From: Hellea balneolensis DSM 19091
Lineage (GTDB): Bacteria > Pseudomonadota > Alphaproteobacteria > Caulobacterales > Maricaulaceae
DNA: 64,000 nt
Assembly (NCBI RefSeq): GCF_000428525.1
Contig: NZ_AUAC01000003.1
Span: 744,001-808,000, forward strand
Direction: 5' to 3'
Every line of letters starts with the position of its first letter. The stretch's first letter is position 1. The notes below the pieces were generated by a model. That model did no database searches, was not told the DNA's origin, and saw only the letters and a program-made list of their open reading frames with translations. Both the position numbers and the translations under genes were made by a program. Positions 37,779-46,712 of this stretch are shown here, piece by piece.

Positions 37779-39086
37779 TCAGCTCCTATTCAACCGCGCC
37801 GAAACCACATAAAACACTACACCCATCAATATAATCCCTAAACCACCCAACGCCTTATCGGGTTCATTTATCACCACAAAGGCCAGCATAAAGGCTGTAA
37901 TCGCCAGATAGACCAGCGGCACCACGGGATAGCCCCATGTCTTATAGGGACGGGGGAGGTCGGGCTCGCGGTAGCGCAGTACAAAAACACCCAAGATGGC
38001 GAGGAAGCTGTTCAGGGCGAGCATGGCGCCTGCAAAGACGACAATGGCCTTAAAGCTCGACGTTACGATATAAATCAGCGCGATGGCGGATTGGAAGTAA
38101 ATTGCATTGCGCGGAATGCCGTCTTTATTGACCTTGCCCAAAAACTTAAGCGCTTTGAAATCCTCGCCAATGGCTTGGAGCGCGCGTGGCCCGGCGAGGG
38201 TCATGGCGCTAACGGTGGAGATGAGGAGGAGCGAGAGCATCCCGCCCGCAATCCGCGCGCCTGTCTCGCCGAATATGCCTTTGGCGGCGATATAGCCAAT
38301 CTCGACTTGGCCTTCCATCGCCTCCATCGGCGCGGCGTAAAGGAAGACGTAATTGAGCAGCACATAAAGCGCCATCACGAGGCCTGTGCCAAATATGAGA
38401 ATACGCGGCAGATCACGCTGCGGGTTCTCAAGCTCGCCCGATATATAAACGGCGGCGTTCCATCCTGTATAGGCATAGGCGACATAAATCAGCGACACGC
38501 CGAAAGCGGCGCTGGTGATGATGTCCCAATCGCCCGCTTGCGGTAGTGGCGAGATGGGCTGCGGGTTTGAGGTAAAGATAAAGGCGGAGAGACAGAAAGC
38601 CAAAATCAGGATGACTTTGATGGCGGTAAAGCCATATTGGAACCCGCCACTGGCTTGGCGGTTGCGGCCATGGACGAGGGTGACGAGGATGACAAGTGCG
38701 CAGGCGAGGGCTTTGGCGATCCACGGCGCGTAATCACCGGGCAGGGCGGCTGTGCTATATGTCCCAAAAGCAAGAGAGACGGCGGCAATGGGAGCAGCGA
38801 AGCCAATCACGGCGGAGACCCAGCCTGAGATAAACCCGGCCATAGGGTGATAGATACGCCCCAAGAAATTATATTCCCCACCCGAGCGGGGCAGGGCCGC
38901 GCCAAGCTCCGCATAGGTCGCCGCGCCGCAAAGCGAGGCGATACCGCCGACAATCCAAAGCATCATAATCGCAAAGACGGACTGAATATCGACGAGCTGA
39001 AAGCCTAACGAGGTAAACACGCCTGTGCCGACCATATTGGCTACGATGACGGCAGTGGCCGTGTGGGGGCTGTAGAAACTCTTCAT
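37779..39086 (-). CDS. APC superfamily amino acid permease
   Basis: A 435-residue transporter with about 12 hydrophobic helices. The unwound helix-1 motif MVGTGVF and the helix 2-3 region (GAATYAELGAALPRSGGEYNFL) mark the APC (LAT/basic amino acid-polyamine) type. The substrate is not predictable. GC is higher than in the adjacent ankyrin gene. It ends 2 bases before the ankyrin start, so both could be on one transcript. Its start lies about 80 bases from the LexA box at 39166, but that promoter points the other way. Confidence 0.9.
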   Translation of the reverse strand: MKSFYSPHTATAVIVANMVGTGVFTSLGFQLVDIQSVFAIMMLWIVGGIASLCGAATYAELGAALPRSGGEYNFLGRIYHPMAGFISGWVSAVIGFAAPIAAVSLAFGTYSTAALPGDYAPWIAKALACALVILVTLVHGRNRQASGGFQYGFTAIKVILILAFCLSAFIFTSNPQPISPLPQAGDWDIITSAAFGVSLIYVAYAYTGWNAAVYISGELENPQRDLPRILIFGTGLVMALYVLLNYVFLYAAPMEAMEGQVEIGYIAAKGIFGETGARIAGGMLSLLLISTVSAMTLAGPRALQAIGEDFKALKFLGKVNKDGIPRNAIYFQSAIALIYIVTSSFKAIVVFAGAMLALNSFLAILGVFVLRYREPDLPRPYKTWGYPVVPLVYLAITAFMLAFVVINEPDKALGGLGIILMGVVFYVVSARLNRS

Positions 39087-39141
39087 AACTCCGTTTTGCG
39101 CAGGGTATTCGGCGCTGTCCAGATTATAAAAGAATCACTTA

Positions 39142-39169
39142 TTGACATATGGATAATTATGTATAGAAC
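39142..39169 (+). promoter_or_regulatory. Promoter of the SidA-like gene (Caulobacter-type consensus)
   Basis: TTGACAT is followed after 13 bases by TATAGAAC. This fits the Caulobacter housekeeping pattern TTGACGS-N10-14-GCTANAWC, and the spacing equals that of the lexA promoter in this window. The -10 element overlaps the LexA box. Confidence 0.7.
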
Positions 39170-39180
39170 AAAAAGTGAAC
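39166..39180 (+). promoter_or_regulatory. LexA box upstream of the SidA-like gene and dnaE
   Basis: GAAC-N7-GAAC, an exact match to the alphaproteobacterial LexA operator (GTTC-N7-GTTC read on the other strand). It overlaps the -10 element and the likely transcription start, so bound LexA would block the promoter. DNA damage should therefore induce the microprotein gene at 39231 and possibly dnaE behind it. Confidence 0.8.
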
Positions 39181-39230
39181 ATATACAGTATAGCGCAGTT
39201 TTCGCGCACAGTTTTATTTGGGAGGATACT

Positions 39231-39323
39231 ATGAAACAGATCGCACTAGATGTTACCACGGGACTGGTCATGGCAGGATTCGTCGGTGTTGCGACGATGT
39301 GGATGATGGTAATTGGGGGCTAA
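39231..39323 (+). CDS. sidA: SidA-like SOS-induced small inner-membrane protein
   Basis: A 30-residue ORF beginning MKQIALDVTT. It has a strong Shine-Dalgarno (GGAGG, 6 bases before ATG) and one transmembrane segment from about residue 9 to the C-terminus, which ends in Gly-Gly. In Caulobacter, SidA is a 29-residue inner-membrane protein induced by the SOS response. It stops division by acting on the FtsW/FtsN stage, and from memory its gene lies next to dnaE. The size, topology, LexA box and location all agree here. Sequence identity to Caulobacter SidA was not checked. It is 29 bases upstream of dnaE on the same strand. Confidence 0.75.
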   Translation: MKQIALDVTTGLVMAGFVGVATMWMMVIGG

Positions 39324-39352
39324 TAAGCCCCGATTAGAAGCGGAGGAAAATC

Positions 39353-42300
39353 GTGGCTAAATCGCCGATGTTTGTGCATCTCCGCTCCCGCTCGCCTTAC
39401 TCCATGCTTGAGGGCGCGCTTAAGATTAAAGAAACGGCCAAACGCGCACGCTCCATGCGTATGCCCGCTCTGGCGCTGACCGACACCAACAACATGTGCG
39501 GGGCGCTTGAGTTCTCCGACATAATGAGCGGTGAGGGCGTTCAGCCGATTATGGGGCTGACGCTGAGCCTTGATTTAGAAATTGACGATCAGCCGGGACA
39601 GCTTCGCAAAGACCCTGACGGCACAATAGCGCTACTCGCCCAGAATGAGGCGGGCTATGGCAATCTGATGACCCTAACCAGCGCGGCTTTTTTAGATGTG
39701 GACGCGACTGATTTACCCCATGTGAAATCTGCGCGTTTAGCCGATCATACAGAGGGCGTGATTGCGCTGACGGGCGGCCCTGATGGGGCGCTTAATAAGC
39801 TTATTTGCCAAGGTCGTTTGGATGAGGCGGAGAAATGGCTTGATCATCTGGCGGCGATATATCCGCAGCGGCTTTATGTTGAGCTACAGCGCCACGACCT
39901 CCCGCACGAGATAGAAGCCGAGAAGGTTCTCATTGAATGGGCCTATGCTAAGGGCCTACCCCTTGTTGCGACCAACGAACCTTACTTTATAGATCCCGAT
40001 ATTTATGAACCCCATGATGCACTCCTCGCGATGAATGAAGGGTCATATATCCTTGAAAAAGATCGCCGGAAACTGACGCGCCAGCATTATTTTAAGTCCT
40101 CCGAGGAAATGGCCGCTTTATTTAAGGACATCCCCGAAGCGGTTGAAAATACGATAGATATAGCTATGCGTTGTGCTTTTAAAGCGCATAAAAGAGCGCC
40201 AATTTTACCGAATTTTGGTGATGGCTCTTTAAGTGAAGGAGATATCCTCGCCCAGCAAGCCCGAGACGGCCTTAAAGCCCGATTAGAAAAAGTTGAACTC
40301 TCTGCCACAGAAGAGGAATATTACGCGCGCCTCGATTTTGAAATCGGCATTATCCGCAAGATGGGTTTTCCCGGTTACTTCCTCATTGTTTCGGACTTTA
40401 TCAAATGGGCCAAAGAGCAAGGCATTCCTGTCGGGCCGGGGCGAGGGTCGGGCGCGGGCTCTGTGGTGGCATGGGCGCTTTTGATTACCGATCTTGACCC
40501 CCTTAAATACGGTCTGCTTTTTGAGCGTTTCCTAAATCCCGAACGGGTCTCCATGCCAGACTTTGATATCGACTTTTGCCAAGAACGCCGCGGTGAAGTT
40601 ATCAAATATGTGCAGGAAAAATATGGTGCAGACCAAGTGGCGCACATTATCACCTTTGGAACGCTTCAAGCGCGGGCCGTGGTGCGCGATGTGGGCCGTG
40701 TCATGCAAATGCCGCTTGGTCAAGTAGATCGTCTTGCCAAACTCGTCCCGTCTAATCCCGCTAACCCCGTTACGCTTTCAGAGGCGATACAAATGGAAAA
40801 AGGCCTGCGCGAAGCTCGCGCCGAAGACCCGGCTGTGAATCGTCTGCTAACAACCGCGCTTAGCCTCGAAGGGCTTTACCGGAACGCCTCAACCCATGCG
40901 GCGGGTGTTGTGATTGGCGATCGTCCGCTGACCGAGCTTGTTCCGCTTTACCGCGATCCGCGCTCTGACATCCCCGCAACACAATTCACCATGAAATGGG
41001 CAGAAAAAGCAGGGCTGGTAAAATTTGACTTTTTGGGCCTGAAAACGCTGACCGTTATTGACAGGTGCATCAAATATCTAGCCAAACAGGGGGTAGATCT
41101 CGATATTGACGCTGTCAGTACGACAACGCCGGAAGCGTACAAGCCTTTGGCCGAGGGGTTATCGGCGGGTGTGTTCCAGCTTGAAAGTTCGGGCATGCGA
41201 GATGTTCTACGTAAAATGGCCCCTGATAGCATCGAAGAACTCACTGCGCTTATCTCGCTCTACCGTCCGGGCCCAATGAAAAATATTCCGATGTATATTG
41301 ACCGGAAATATGGTCGCGCGGATATCGAATATCCGCATGAGAGCCTCAAAGATATTCTCGAAGAGACTTACGGCGTTATCATTTATCAGGAACAGGTCAT
41401 GCAAATCGCGCAAGTTCTTTCGGGCTACTCGCTTGGCGAAGCAGACCTTCTGCGCCGCGCCATGGGTAAGAAAGACCAAGCCGAAATGGACCGGCAACGC
41501 TCCCGCTTCGTAGAGGGCGCGGCAGAGCGCATGAATGTCGATGCGAAGCTCTCCAATTCCATCTTTGATTTGGTCAATGAATTTGCGGGGTATGGTTTTA
41601 ACAAATCTCACGCCGCCGCCTATGCGATGATTTCATTCCAGACGGCTTATCTGAAAGCACTGCATCCGACCGAATTTATCGCGGCCATCATGTCCCTCGA
41701 TATCGCCAATGTCGAAAAGCTTGCGCAGTTTTTCCAAGAGGCCAAACGTATGGATATGACCATTCAGCCGCCTTGCGTAAACCGCTCTATGGCCGATTTT
41801 GATGTCGCGGATGGGGCCGTGCTCTATGCGCTAGGCGCGCTTAAAAATGTTGGCGTTGAAGCCATGCGCCATGTGGTCGAGGAGCGCGAGGCGAACGGCC
41901 CCTATAAAGACCTGTTTGATTTCGCCCGCCGTGTAGATACGCGGATTGTCAATAAACGTGCCTTTGAAAACCTTGCGCGGGGCGGGGCCTTTGATTGCCT
42001 AGAACCAAACCGTGCGCGTTCACTCGCATCCGCCTCCATCCTGCAACAAATCGGGTCCCGCGCTGCGCAAGAAAAAGAGAGCGCGCAGAACAGCCTCTTT
42101 GGAGATGCTCCCGAAACCATGGCCGAGCCGGAACTGCCTAATCCGCAGCCTTGGAGCAATGTGGAGCAGCTCGATCACGAGCTTGGCGCGATTGGGTTTT
42201 ATCTCGGCGGCCATCCGCTAGAGACTTTTCTTCCCGTGTTAGAGCGCAAAAAAGCTATCATGGCGGCAGATATTGACGACCGTTTTAAGGCGGGTGCGCG

Positions 42301-42808
42301 TAATATGCGGCTGGCGGGTGTTGTGCGTAAACGCCAAGAACGCATGAGCAAACGCGGCAAACGCTTTGCGTGGGTCAACATTTCCGATCCGACAGGAGAG
42401 TTTGAAGTTTTCTTCGGCGAAGAGCTTTTAGCCGTGAACCGCAATATCTTAGAAGCAGGCGCCCTTATCGAACTTACGGCAGAGGCCAAAGACCGGGAAG
42501 GCGAGATTAGCCTTTTTGCCAATACGGTGACATCGCTGGAGCTAACGGGCGAGGTGTCACTCATAAAAGGCCTGCAAATTCGCCTCCGCTCGGCGACGAT
42601 TGAAACTTTGGATGAACTTGAAAAAACACTTGAAACGCTTAAATCGGCGCCAGCCAAAACAACAGGTTATGTCGAAATTTTGGCCCCATTAGACGGTAGC
42701 CGCGAAGGCCATTGGCGATTGCCCGGCAAATGGGGAATTGATGCGTCGATACAGAAGGCAATTAAAGCGCATAGAGCGGTCGAGATGATAACCGAGATTG
42801 CGGCATGA
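39353..42808 (+). CDS. dnaE: DNA polymerase III subunit alpha (DnaE1 type)
   Basis: A 1151-residue replicative polymerase. It has an N-terminal PHP domain (MFVHLRSRSPYSMLEGALKI), GPGRGSGAGSVVAWAL, and the catalytic aspartates in MPDFDIDFCQERR near residue 402. The helix-hairpin-helix region and a C-terminal OB fold (LAGVVRKRQERMSKRGKRFAW) follow. Length and N-terminus fit DnaE1, not the shorter SOS mutasome DnaE2. GTG 39353 is the start, with GGAGG upstream. The 5' neighbour is the LexA-controlled microprotein gene; a housekeeping promoter specific for dnaE was not found, so partial co-transcription is likely. Confidence 0.97.
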   Translation: MAKSPMFVHLRSRSPYSMLEGALKIKETAKRARSMRMPALALTDTNNMCGALEFSDIMSGEGVQPIMGLTLSLDLEIDDQPGQLRKDPDGTIALLAQNEAGYGNLMTLTSAAFLDVDATDLPHVKSARLADHTEGVIALTGGPDGALNKLICQGRLDEAEKWLDHLAAIYPQRLYVELQRHDLPHEIEAEKVLIEWAYAKGLPLVATNEPYFIDPDIYEPHDALLAMNEGSYILEKDRRKLTRQHYFKSSEEMAALFKDIPEAVENTIDIAMRCAFKAHKRAPILPNFGDGSLSEGDILAQQARDGLKARLEKVELSATEEEYYARLDFEIGIIRKMGFPGYFLIVSDFIKWAKEQGIPVGPGRGSGAGSVVAWALLITDLDPLKYGLLFERFLNPERVSMPDFDIDFCQERRGEVIKYVQEKYGADQVAHIITFGTLQARAVVRDVGRVMQMPLGQVDRLAKLVPSNPANPVTLSEAIQMEKGLREARAEDPAVNRLLTTALSLEGLYRNASTHAAGVVIGDRPLTELVPLYRDPRSDIPATQFTMKWAEKAGLVKFDFLGLKTLTVIDRCIKYLAKQGVDLDIDAVSTTTPEAYKPLAEGLSAGVFQLESSGMRDVLRKMAPDSIEELTALISLYRPGPMKNIPMYIDRKYGRADIEYPHESLKDILEETYGVIIYQEQVMQIAQVLSGYSLGEADLLRRAMGKKDQAEMDRQRSRFVEGAAERMNVDAKLSNSIFDLVNEFAGYGFNKSHAAAYAMISFQTAYLKALHPTEFIAAIMSLDIANVEKLAQFFQEAKRMDMTIQPPCVNRSMADFDVADGAVLYALGALKNVGVEAMRHVVEEREANGPYKDLFDFARRVDTRIVNKRAFENLARGGAFDCLEPNRARSLASASILQQIGSRAAQEKESAQNSLFGDAPETMAEPELPNPQPWSNVEQLDHELGAIGFYLGGHPLETFLPVLERKKAIMAADIDDRFKAGARNMRLAGVVRKRQERMSKRGKRFAWVNISDPTGEFEVFFGEELLAVNRNILEAGALIELTAEAKDREGEISLFANTVTSLELTGEVSLIKGLQIRLRSATIETLDELEKTLETLKSAPAKTTGYVEILAPLDGSREGHWRLPGKWGIDASIQKAIKAHRAVEMITEIAA

Positions 42809-42827
42809 TATGCCAATCCTCCCACAT

Positions 42828-42860
42828 CCGTCATTATCTGATCAAGTCGGGTGATGACGG
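42828..42860. repeat. Degenerate palindromic (REP-like) repeat after dnaE
   Basis: CCGTCAT and ATGACGG are exact complements 19 bases apart. The inner part on the minus strand reads CCCGACTTGATC, which resembles the very common alphaproteobacterial palindrome with a CCCGGACTTGATCCGGG core. It begins 19 bases after the dnaE stop and may double as a dnaE terminator. Confidence 0.45.
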
Positions 42861-42946
42861 GGCTTTAGATTTCCCAAAACAAACCCCTTGCATTCCTCTC
42901 AATCCCCGCTATACGGCGCGCTTAATTCGCGTATAGGTGCGGGCTC

Positions 42947-43024
42947 TTGACATATAGTCATTTGTCCATTCCGGTGGGACTAGCAATCATGTTTGTCTCC
43001 ACACCCTATACAGGCCAACCGGAA
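42947..43024 (+). promoter_or_regulatory. rpsB leader: -35-like element and inverted repeat before the RBS
   Basis: TTGACA stands at 42947-42952; no convincing -10 hexamer follows at normal spacing. Further on, TTCCGGT (42969-42975) and ACCGGAA (43018-43024) are perfect complements. The right arm abuts AAGGAG, the rpsB Shine-Dalgarno. S2 represses its own operon through the leader in other bacteria, and this stem-loop is a candidate for such control. The whole 42809-43037 gap has no other ORF. Confidence 0.4.
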
Positions 43025-43037
43025 CAAGGAGATATCC

Positions 43038-44249
43038 ATGGCTTTACCTGAATTTTCAATGCGCCAATTGCTAGAAGCAGGCGTACACTTTGGGCACCAG
43101 ACACACCGCTGGAACCCTAAAATGGCGCCTTATATCTTTGGTGCGCGCTCAGGCATCCATATTATGGACCTGTCACAAACCGTGCCTCTCTTGCATCAAG
43201 CCCTCGTCCAAGTGCGCGAAGTCGCGTCCAAGGGTGGCCGTGTTCTTTTTGTAGGCACAAAACGTGCCGCGTCTGAGCCTGTCGCAGCTGCTGCATCGCG
43301 TTGTGCCCAGTATTATGTCAATCACCGCTGGTTAGGCGGTATGTTGACAAATTGGCAGACAATTTCCGGATCTATTTCTCGCCTTCGTGAGCTTGAAGCG
43401 CTTCTTGGCGACCAAGCCGAAGATGCCGATACAGGCCTAACGAAGAAAGAGAACCTTAAGCTGACACGTGAGCTTGAAAAGCTCGATAAAGCGCTAGGCG
43501 GAATTAAGGATATGGGCGGGAAGCCTGACCTAATGTTCGTGATTGACACGAATAAAGAGGGCATTGCGATCAAAGAAGCGCGCCGCCTTGGTATTCCTGT
43601 TGTCGCCATTCTCGATACAAATTGCGACCCGGCTTCGGCAGATATGCCAATTCCGGGCAATGATGATGCAGCTCGTGCGATCCAGCTTTATTGTGAATTG
43701 ATGGCGGATGCTGTTCTTGACGGTATGACAGAAGCGCAAAAGAACGTAGGCGTTGATCTTGGCGCGGCTGAGAACCCAATGGAGATGGCTATGGCTGAAA
43801 AAGCTGCTCCTGCTCCTAAAGCCGCTCCTGCTCCTGCGGCAGAAGCGAGAATAGCGGCCCCTGTAACGTCAGAGCAAACAGCAAGTGTTCCAACGTCACC
43901 CGTTGAAACGGCTAAAGCTGTTCCTGCTGCAGATGAAGAGTCTGAATATCTGCGCGTGACTCGTGAATATGATGCTGAGGTTGATCCTGCGGTTGTTACG
44001 AAAATCGAAAAGCACCTTGGCGCTTCATTGTCCAACAAAGACAGCAAATACGTTGCGTGTTCAGATGAGACAGAGCTTGAAACAATTGTAAAAGGTTTCA
44101 TGGCGAAGAAAATGGGCATTGAAGATAAAGATGCGGCCATGGAAAAAGTCAAAGCTGTTTGCACAACAATGAAGCCGACACGCATGAAGAACCGCGTGAC
44201 GTTTTATTACCTGCTCGCCAAGAACGAAGGCAAGTTGGGCGAATTTTAG
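43038..44249 (+). CDS. rpsB: 30S ribosomal protein S2 fused to a DUF2853-like domain
   Basis: A 403-residue protein; S2 is normally about 240-260. Residues 1 to about 230 are a complete S2 ([60 protein letters not shown]). An Ala/Pro-rich linker spans about 232-297. Residues from about 298 to the end ([51 protein letters not shown]) match my memory of DUF2853, a small helical domain that normally occurs alone. ATG 43038 has a perfect AAGGAG; the longer open frame upstream is not used. The tail should project from the small subunit; its role is unknown. Confidence 0.93.
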   Translation: MALPEFSMRQLLEAGVHFGHQTHRWNPKMAPYIFGARSGIHIMDLSQTVPLLHQALVQVREVASKGGRVLFVGTKRAASEPVAAAASRCAQYYVNHRWLGGMLTNWQTISGSISRLRELEALLGDQAEDADTGLTKKENLKLTRELEKLDKALGGIKDMGGKPDLMFVIDTNKEGIAIKEARRLGIPVVAILDTNCDPASADMPIPGNDDAARAIQLYCELMADAVLDGMTEAQKNVGVDLGAAENPMEMAMAEKAAPAPKAAPAPAAEARIAAPVTSEQTASVPTSPVETAKAVPAADEESEYLRVTREYDAEVDPAVVTKIEKHLGASLSNKDSKYVACSDETELETIVKGFMAKKMGIEDKDAAMEKVKAVCTTMKPTRMKNRVTFYYLLAKNEGKLGEF

Positions 44250-44279
44250 CCCGCGGCCTTGCCTCTTTAAAAAGATACA

Positions 44280-44300
44280 CGGCCTCCTATATGGAGGCCG
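44280..44300 (+). terminator. Strong hairpin between rpsB and tsf
   Basis: CGGCCTCC pairs with GGAGGCCG around TATAT. No T run follows, so it may be an attenuator, an RNase site or a 3' stabiliser that sets the S2 to EF-Ts ratio rather than a full terminator. Confidence 0.5.
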
Positions 44301-44336
44301 AACCCCTTTAAACTTTACTCCCATAGGAGAGATATC

Positions 44337-45260
44337 ATGGCTCAGATTACAGCCGCACTCGTGAAGGAACTTCGCGAAAAAACATCCGCCGGTATGATGG
44401 ATTGTAAAAAAGCACTTAATGAAACCAATGGCGACCTTGCTGCTGCTGCAGATTGGCTTCGTACCAAAGGTATTGCCAAAGCCGATAAGAAAGCTTCCCG
44501 CGTTGCCGCTGAAGGTCTTGTCGCGGTTGCGCTTGACGGCACAACAGGCGCGCTCGTTGAAGTAAACTCTGAAACAGATTTTGTCGCCCGTAATGACGGT
44601 TTCCAAGCCGCTGTTGCTGAAGTTTCAAAGCTGGCTTTGACTGCCAATTCCAACGAAGAACTAGCCGCTTCAAAAACAGCATCAGGCGATGACGTGACAG
44701 AAATGTTCAAAAAGCTTGTTGGTAAAATCGGTGAGAATATGACATTCCGCCGTATGGCAAAATTGTCTGTTTCAGACGGTGTTGTTGCCGGATATATCCA
44801 TAATGCTGTCACGGACGGCATGGGTAAAATCGGTGTTTTGATTGCGCTGGAAAGTTCAGGCGATAAGGCCAAGCTCGAAGATTTAGCCAAGAAAATCGCA
44901 ATGCATGTTGCGGCGACTAATCCGCTTGCTTTGTCAGTGGATGATCTTGCCCCGTCTGTAGTGGATAAAGAGCGCTCTATGCTCAAGGCGGAAGCGCTTG
45001 AATCCGGTAAGCCTGAAGCGATTGTCGATAAGATGGTTGAAGGCCGTATGCAGAAGTTCTTTAAAGAATCAGTTTTGCTGACACAGATATTCGTCATGGA
45101 CGGAGAGCGCACGATTGCCAAAGTCATCGAAGATGAAGCCGCCGCGCTTGGTACAGACGTAAAAATGACGGGCTATGTCCGCATGGGTCTCGGCGAAGGT
45201 ATCGAGAAAAAAGAAGAAGATTTCGCAGCTGAAGTCGCCGCGACGCTCAAAGGGTCTTAA
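44337..45260 (+). CDS. tsf: Translation elongation factor Ts
   Basis: A 307-residue EF-Ts, the GDP exchange factor for EF-Tu. The N-terminal UBA-like domain (VKELREKTSAGMMDCKKALNE) and the exchange core TDFVARND are present. The two dimerisation-type subdomains extend to about residue 290. GGAGAG precedes ATG 44337. A long Ser-rich open frame on the opposite strand is a shadow. rpsB-tsf-pyrH-frr order is standard. Confidence 0.97.
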   Translation: MAQITAALVKELREKTSAGMMDCKKALNETNGDLAAAADWLRTKGIAKADKKASRVAAEGLVAVALDGTTGALVEVNSETDFVARNDGFQAAVAEVSKLALTANSNEELAASKTASGDDVTEMFKKLVGKIGENMTFRRMAKLSVSDGVVAGYIHNAVTDGMGKIGVLIALESSGDKAKLEDLAKKIAMHVAATNPLALSVDDLAPSVVDKERSMLKAEALESGKPEAIVDKMVEGRMQKFFKESVLLTQIFVMDGERTIAKVIEDEAAALGTDVKMTGYVRMGLGEGIEKKEEDFAAEVAATLKGS

Positions 45261-45294
45261 TCGCGAATAACGACCTTTAAATTAAATTCAGCTT

Positions 45295-45318
45295 ATTGCG
45301 CCAAATCACTGGCGCAAT
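45295..45318 (+). terminator. Hairpin between tsf and pyrH
   Basis: ATTGCGCC and GGCGCAAT are exact complements with an 8-base loop, 34 bases after the tsf stop. No T run follows. It may be an attenuator or mRNA processing site. Confidence 0.4.
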
Positions 45319-45373
45319 GGGCGCGAATCCTTATTATCCCCGGCAAGTAATAAATCACTTGTTGGGGATTTTT

Positions 45374-46096
45374 GTGGCTGAAGCCTATAAACATAAACGT
45401 GTGCTGCTGAAACTTTCGGGCGAAGCTCTCATGGGGGACAAACCCTACGGTATAGATACCGCTATGACGTCTCGCATTGCCGGCGAGGTCAAAGAAGCCC
45501 ATGAAAAAGGCCTTCAAATCGCTTTGGTGATTGGGGCGGGGAATATTTTCCGAGGTTTATCTGCGGCGGCGGGCGGCATTGAGCGTTCCACAGCGGATTA
45601 TATGGGCATGTTGGCCACCGTCATGAATGCTCTCGCTATGCAAAGTGCCCTAGAGCAGGTGGGCGTAGATACGCGGGTGCAGTCGGCTATTCCGATGCAA
45701 ACAGTCTGCGAGAGTTATATACGCCGACGCGCTGTGCGCCATATGGAAAAAGGCCGCGTTGTTATTTTCGCTGCAGGCACGGGCAATCCGTATTTTACTA
45801 CAGATACAGCGGCGGCTTTGCGCGCGGCTGAAATGGAATGTGATGCTTTACTAAAAGGGACACAGGTTGACGGCGTCTATGATAGTGACCCGAAAAAGAA
45901 CCCTGACGCCGCGCGGTTTGAAACGCTGAGTTACCACAAAGTTCTAACGGATGATTTGAAAGTTATGGACGCCGCGGCCATAACCTTGATGCGCGAGAAT
46001 AAAATCCCCATTATAGTTTTCTCGCTACATGAAAAAGGCGGGTTTGATAAAGTTATGCGTGGCGAGGGAACTTGCACCACAATTGAGTCTCAATAA
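45374..46096 (+). CDS. pyrH: UMP kinase
   Basis: A 240-residue hexameric-type UMP kinase of the amino acid kinase fold, converting UMP to UDP. Motifs are [42 protein letters not shown] and [15 protein letters not shown]. The frame is open back to 45296, but GTG 45374 gives the normal length, with GGGGA about 7 bases upstream; the longer version would start inside the hairpin at 45295. Confidence 0.95.
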   Translation: MAEAYKHKRVLLKLSGEALMGDKPYGIDTAMTSRIAGEVKEAHEKGLQIALVIGAGNIFRGLSAAAGGIERSTADYMGMLATVMNALAMQSALEQVGVDTRVQSAIPMQTVCESYIRRRAVRHMEKGRVVIFAAGTGNPYFTTDTAAALRAAEMECDALLKGTQVDGVYDSDPKKNPDAARFETLSYHKVLTDDLKVMDAAAITLMRENKIPIIVFSLHEKGGFDKVMRGEGTCTTIESQ

Positions 46097-46151
46097 CGGT
46101 CTTAAAAATGACAAGTGCGTAGGCGACACGCAGTGAAAATGGAGTTTAATA

Positions 46152-46712
46152 ATGGCAGGTGATTTTGACCTGAAGGAATACCGCAAAAGAATGGACGGAG
46201 CTGTCAGCTCTCTTCAGTCTGAATTTAGCGGATTACGTACGGGCCGCGCCAATGCAGGCATTCTGGACGGCGTTATGCTCAATGCTTATGGCTCCGACGT
46301 GCCACTGAATACTGTTGGCTCTGTGACAGTGCCAGAGTCGCGTATGCTGATGGTCAATGTTTGGGATAAGACACAAGTCCAAGCCGTAGATAAAGCCATC
46401 CGTCAATCAAACCTTGGATTAAATCCAATTGTTGATGGGCAAAGCCTTCGCATTCCCATGCCGCCCTTGACTGAGGAGCGCCGTAAAGACCTTGTTAAAG
46501 TCGCCAATGGATATGCCGAAGCCGCAAAAATTGCGGTACGTAATGTCCGCCGCGACGGTATGGAAACCGTAAAACGCATGGAAAAGGCGAAAGAGATCAG
46601 TGAAGATGAGCAAAAGGCCCATGAAACTGATATCCAAAAAGCAACGGATGCCGTAATCGCTGAGATCGATAAAAATCTAGACCTTAAATCTGCGGAAATC
46701 ATGCAGGTTTAA
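46152..46712 (+). CDS. frr: Ribosome recycling factor
   Basis: A 186-residue RRF, which splits the post-termination ribosome with EF-G. The long-helix residues ELTGLRTGRA-like (here FSGLRTGRANAG), PESRMLMVNVWDK, IPMPPLTEERRKDLVK and the C-terminal helical segment are complete. It follows pyrH by 55 bases and abuts uppS. Confidence 0.97.
   Translation: MAGDFDLKEYRKRMDGAVSSLQSEFSGLRTGRANAGILDGVMLNAYGSDVPLNTVGSVTVPESRMLMVNVWDKTQVQAVDKAIRQSNLGLNPIVDGQSLRIPMPPLTEERRKDLVKVANGYAEAAKIAVRNVRRDGMETVKRMEKAKEISEDEQKAHETDIQKATDAVIAEIDKNLDLKSAEIMQV

Noticed and set aside
38091-38546. 151-codon frame antisense to the amino-acid permease
   Set aside because: No domain, no RBS, and inside a clear permease gene.
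39353-42808. dnaE as the SOS mutasome polymerase DnaE2, because a LexA box is upstream
   Set aside because: Length (1151 residues) and the N-terminus fit DnaE1, and no imuA or imuB genes are adjacent. The box is better explained by the SidA-like gene.
44342-45127. A 261-codon frame antisense to tsf
   Set aside because: Ser/Ala-rich low-complexity product with no Shine-Dalgarno, fully inside the EF-Ts gene. Typical antisense shadow.
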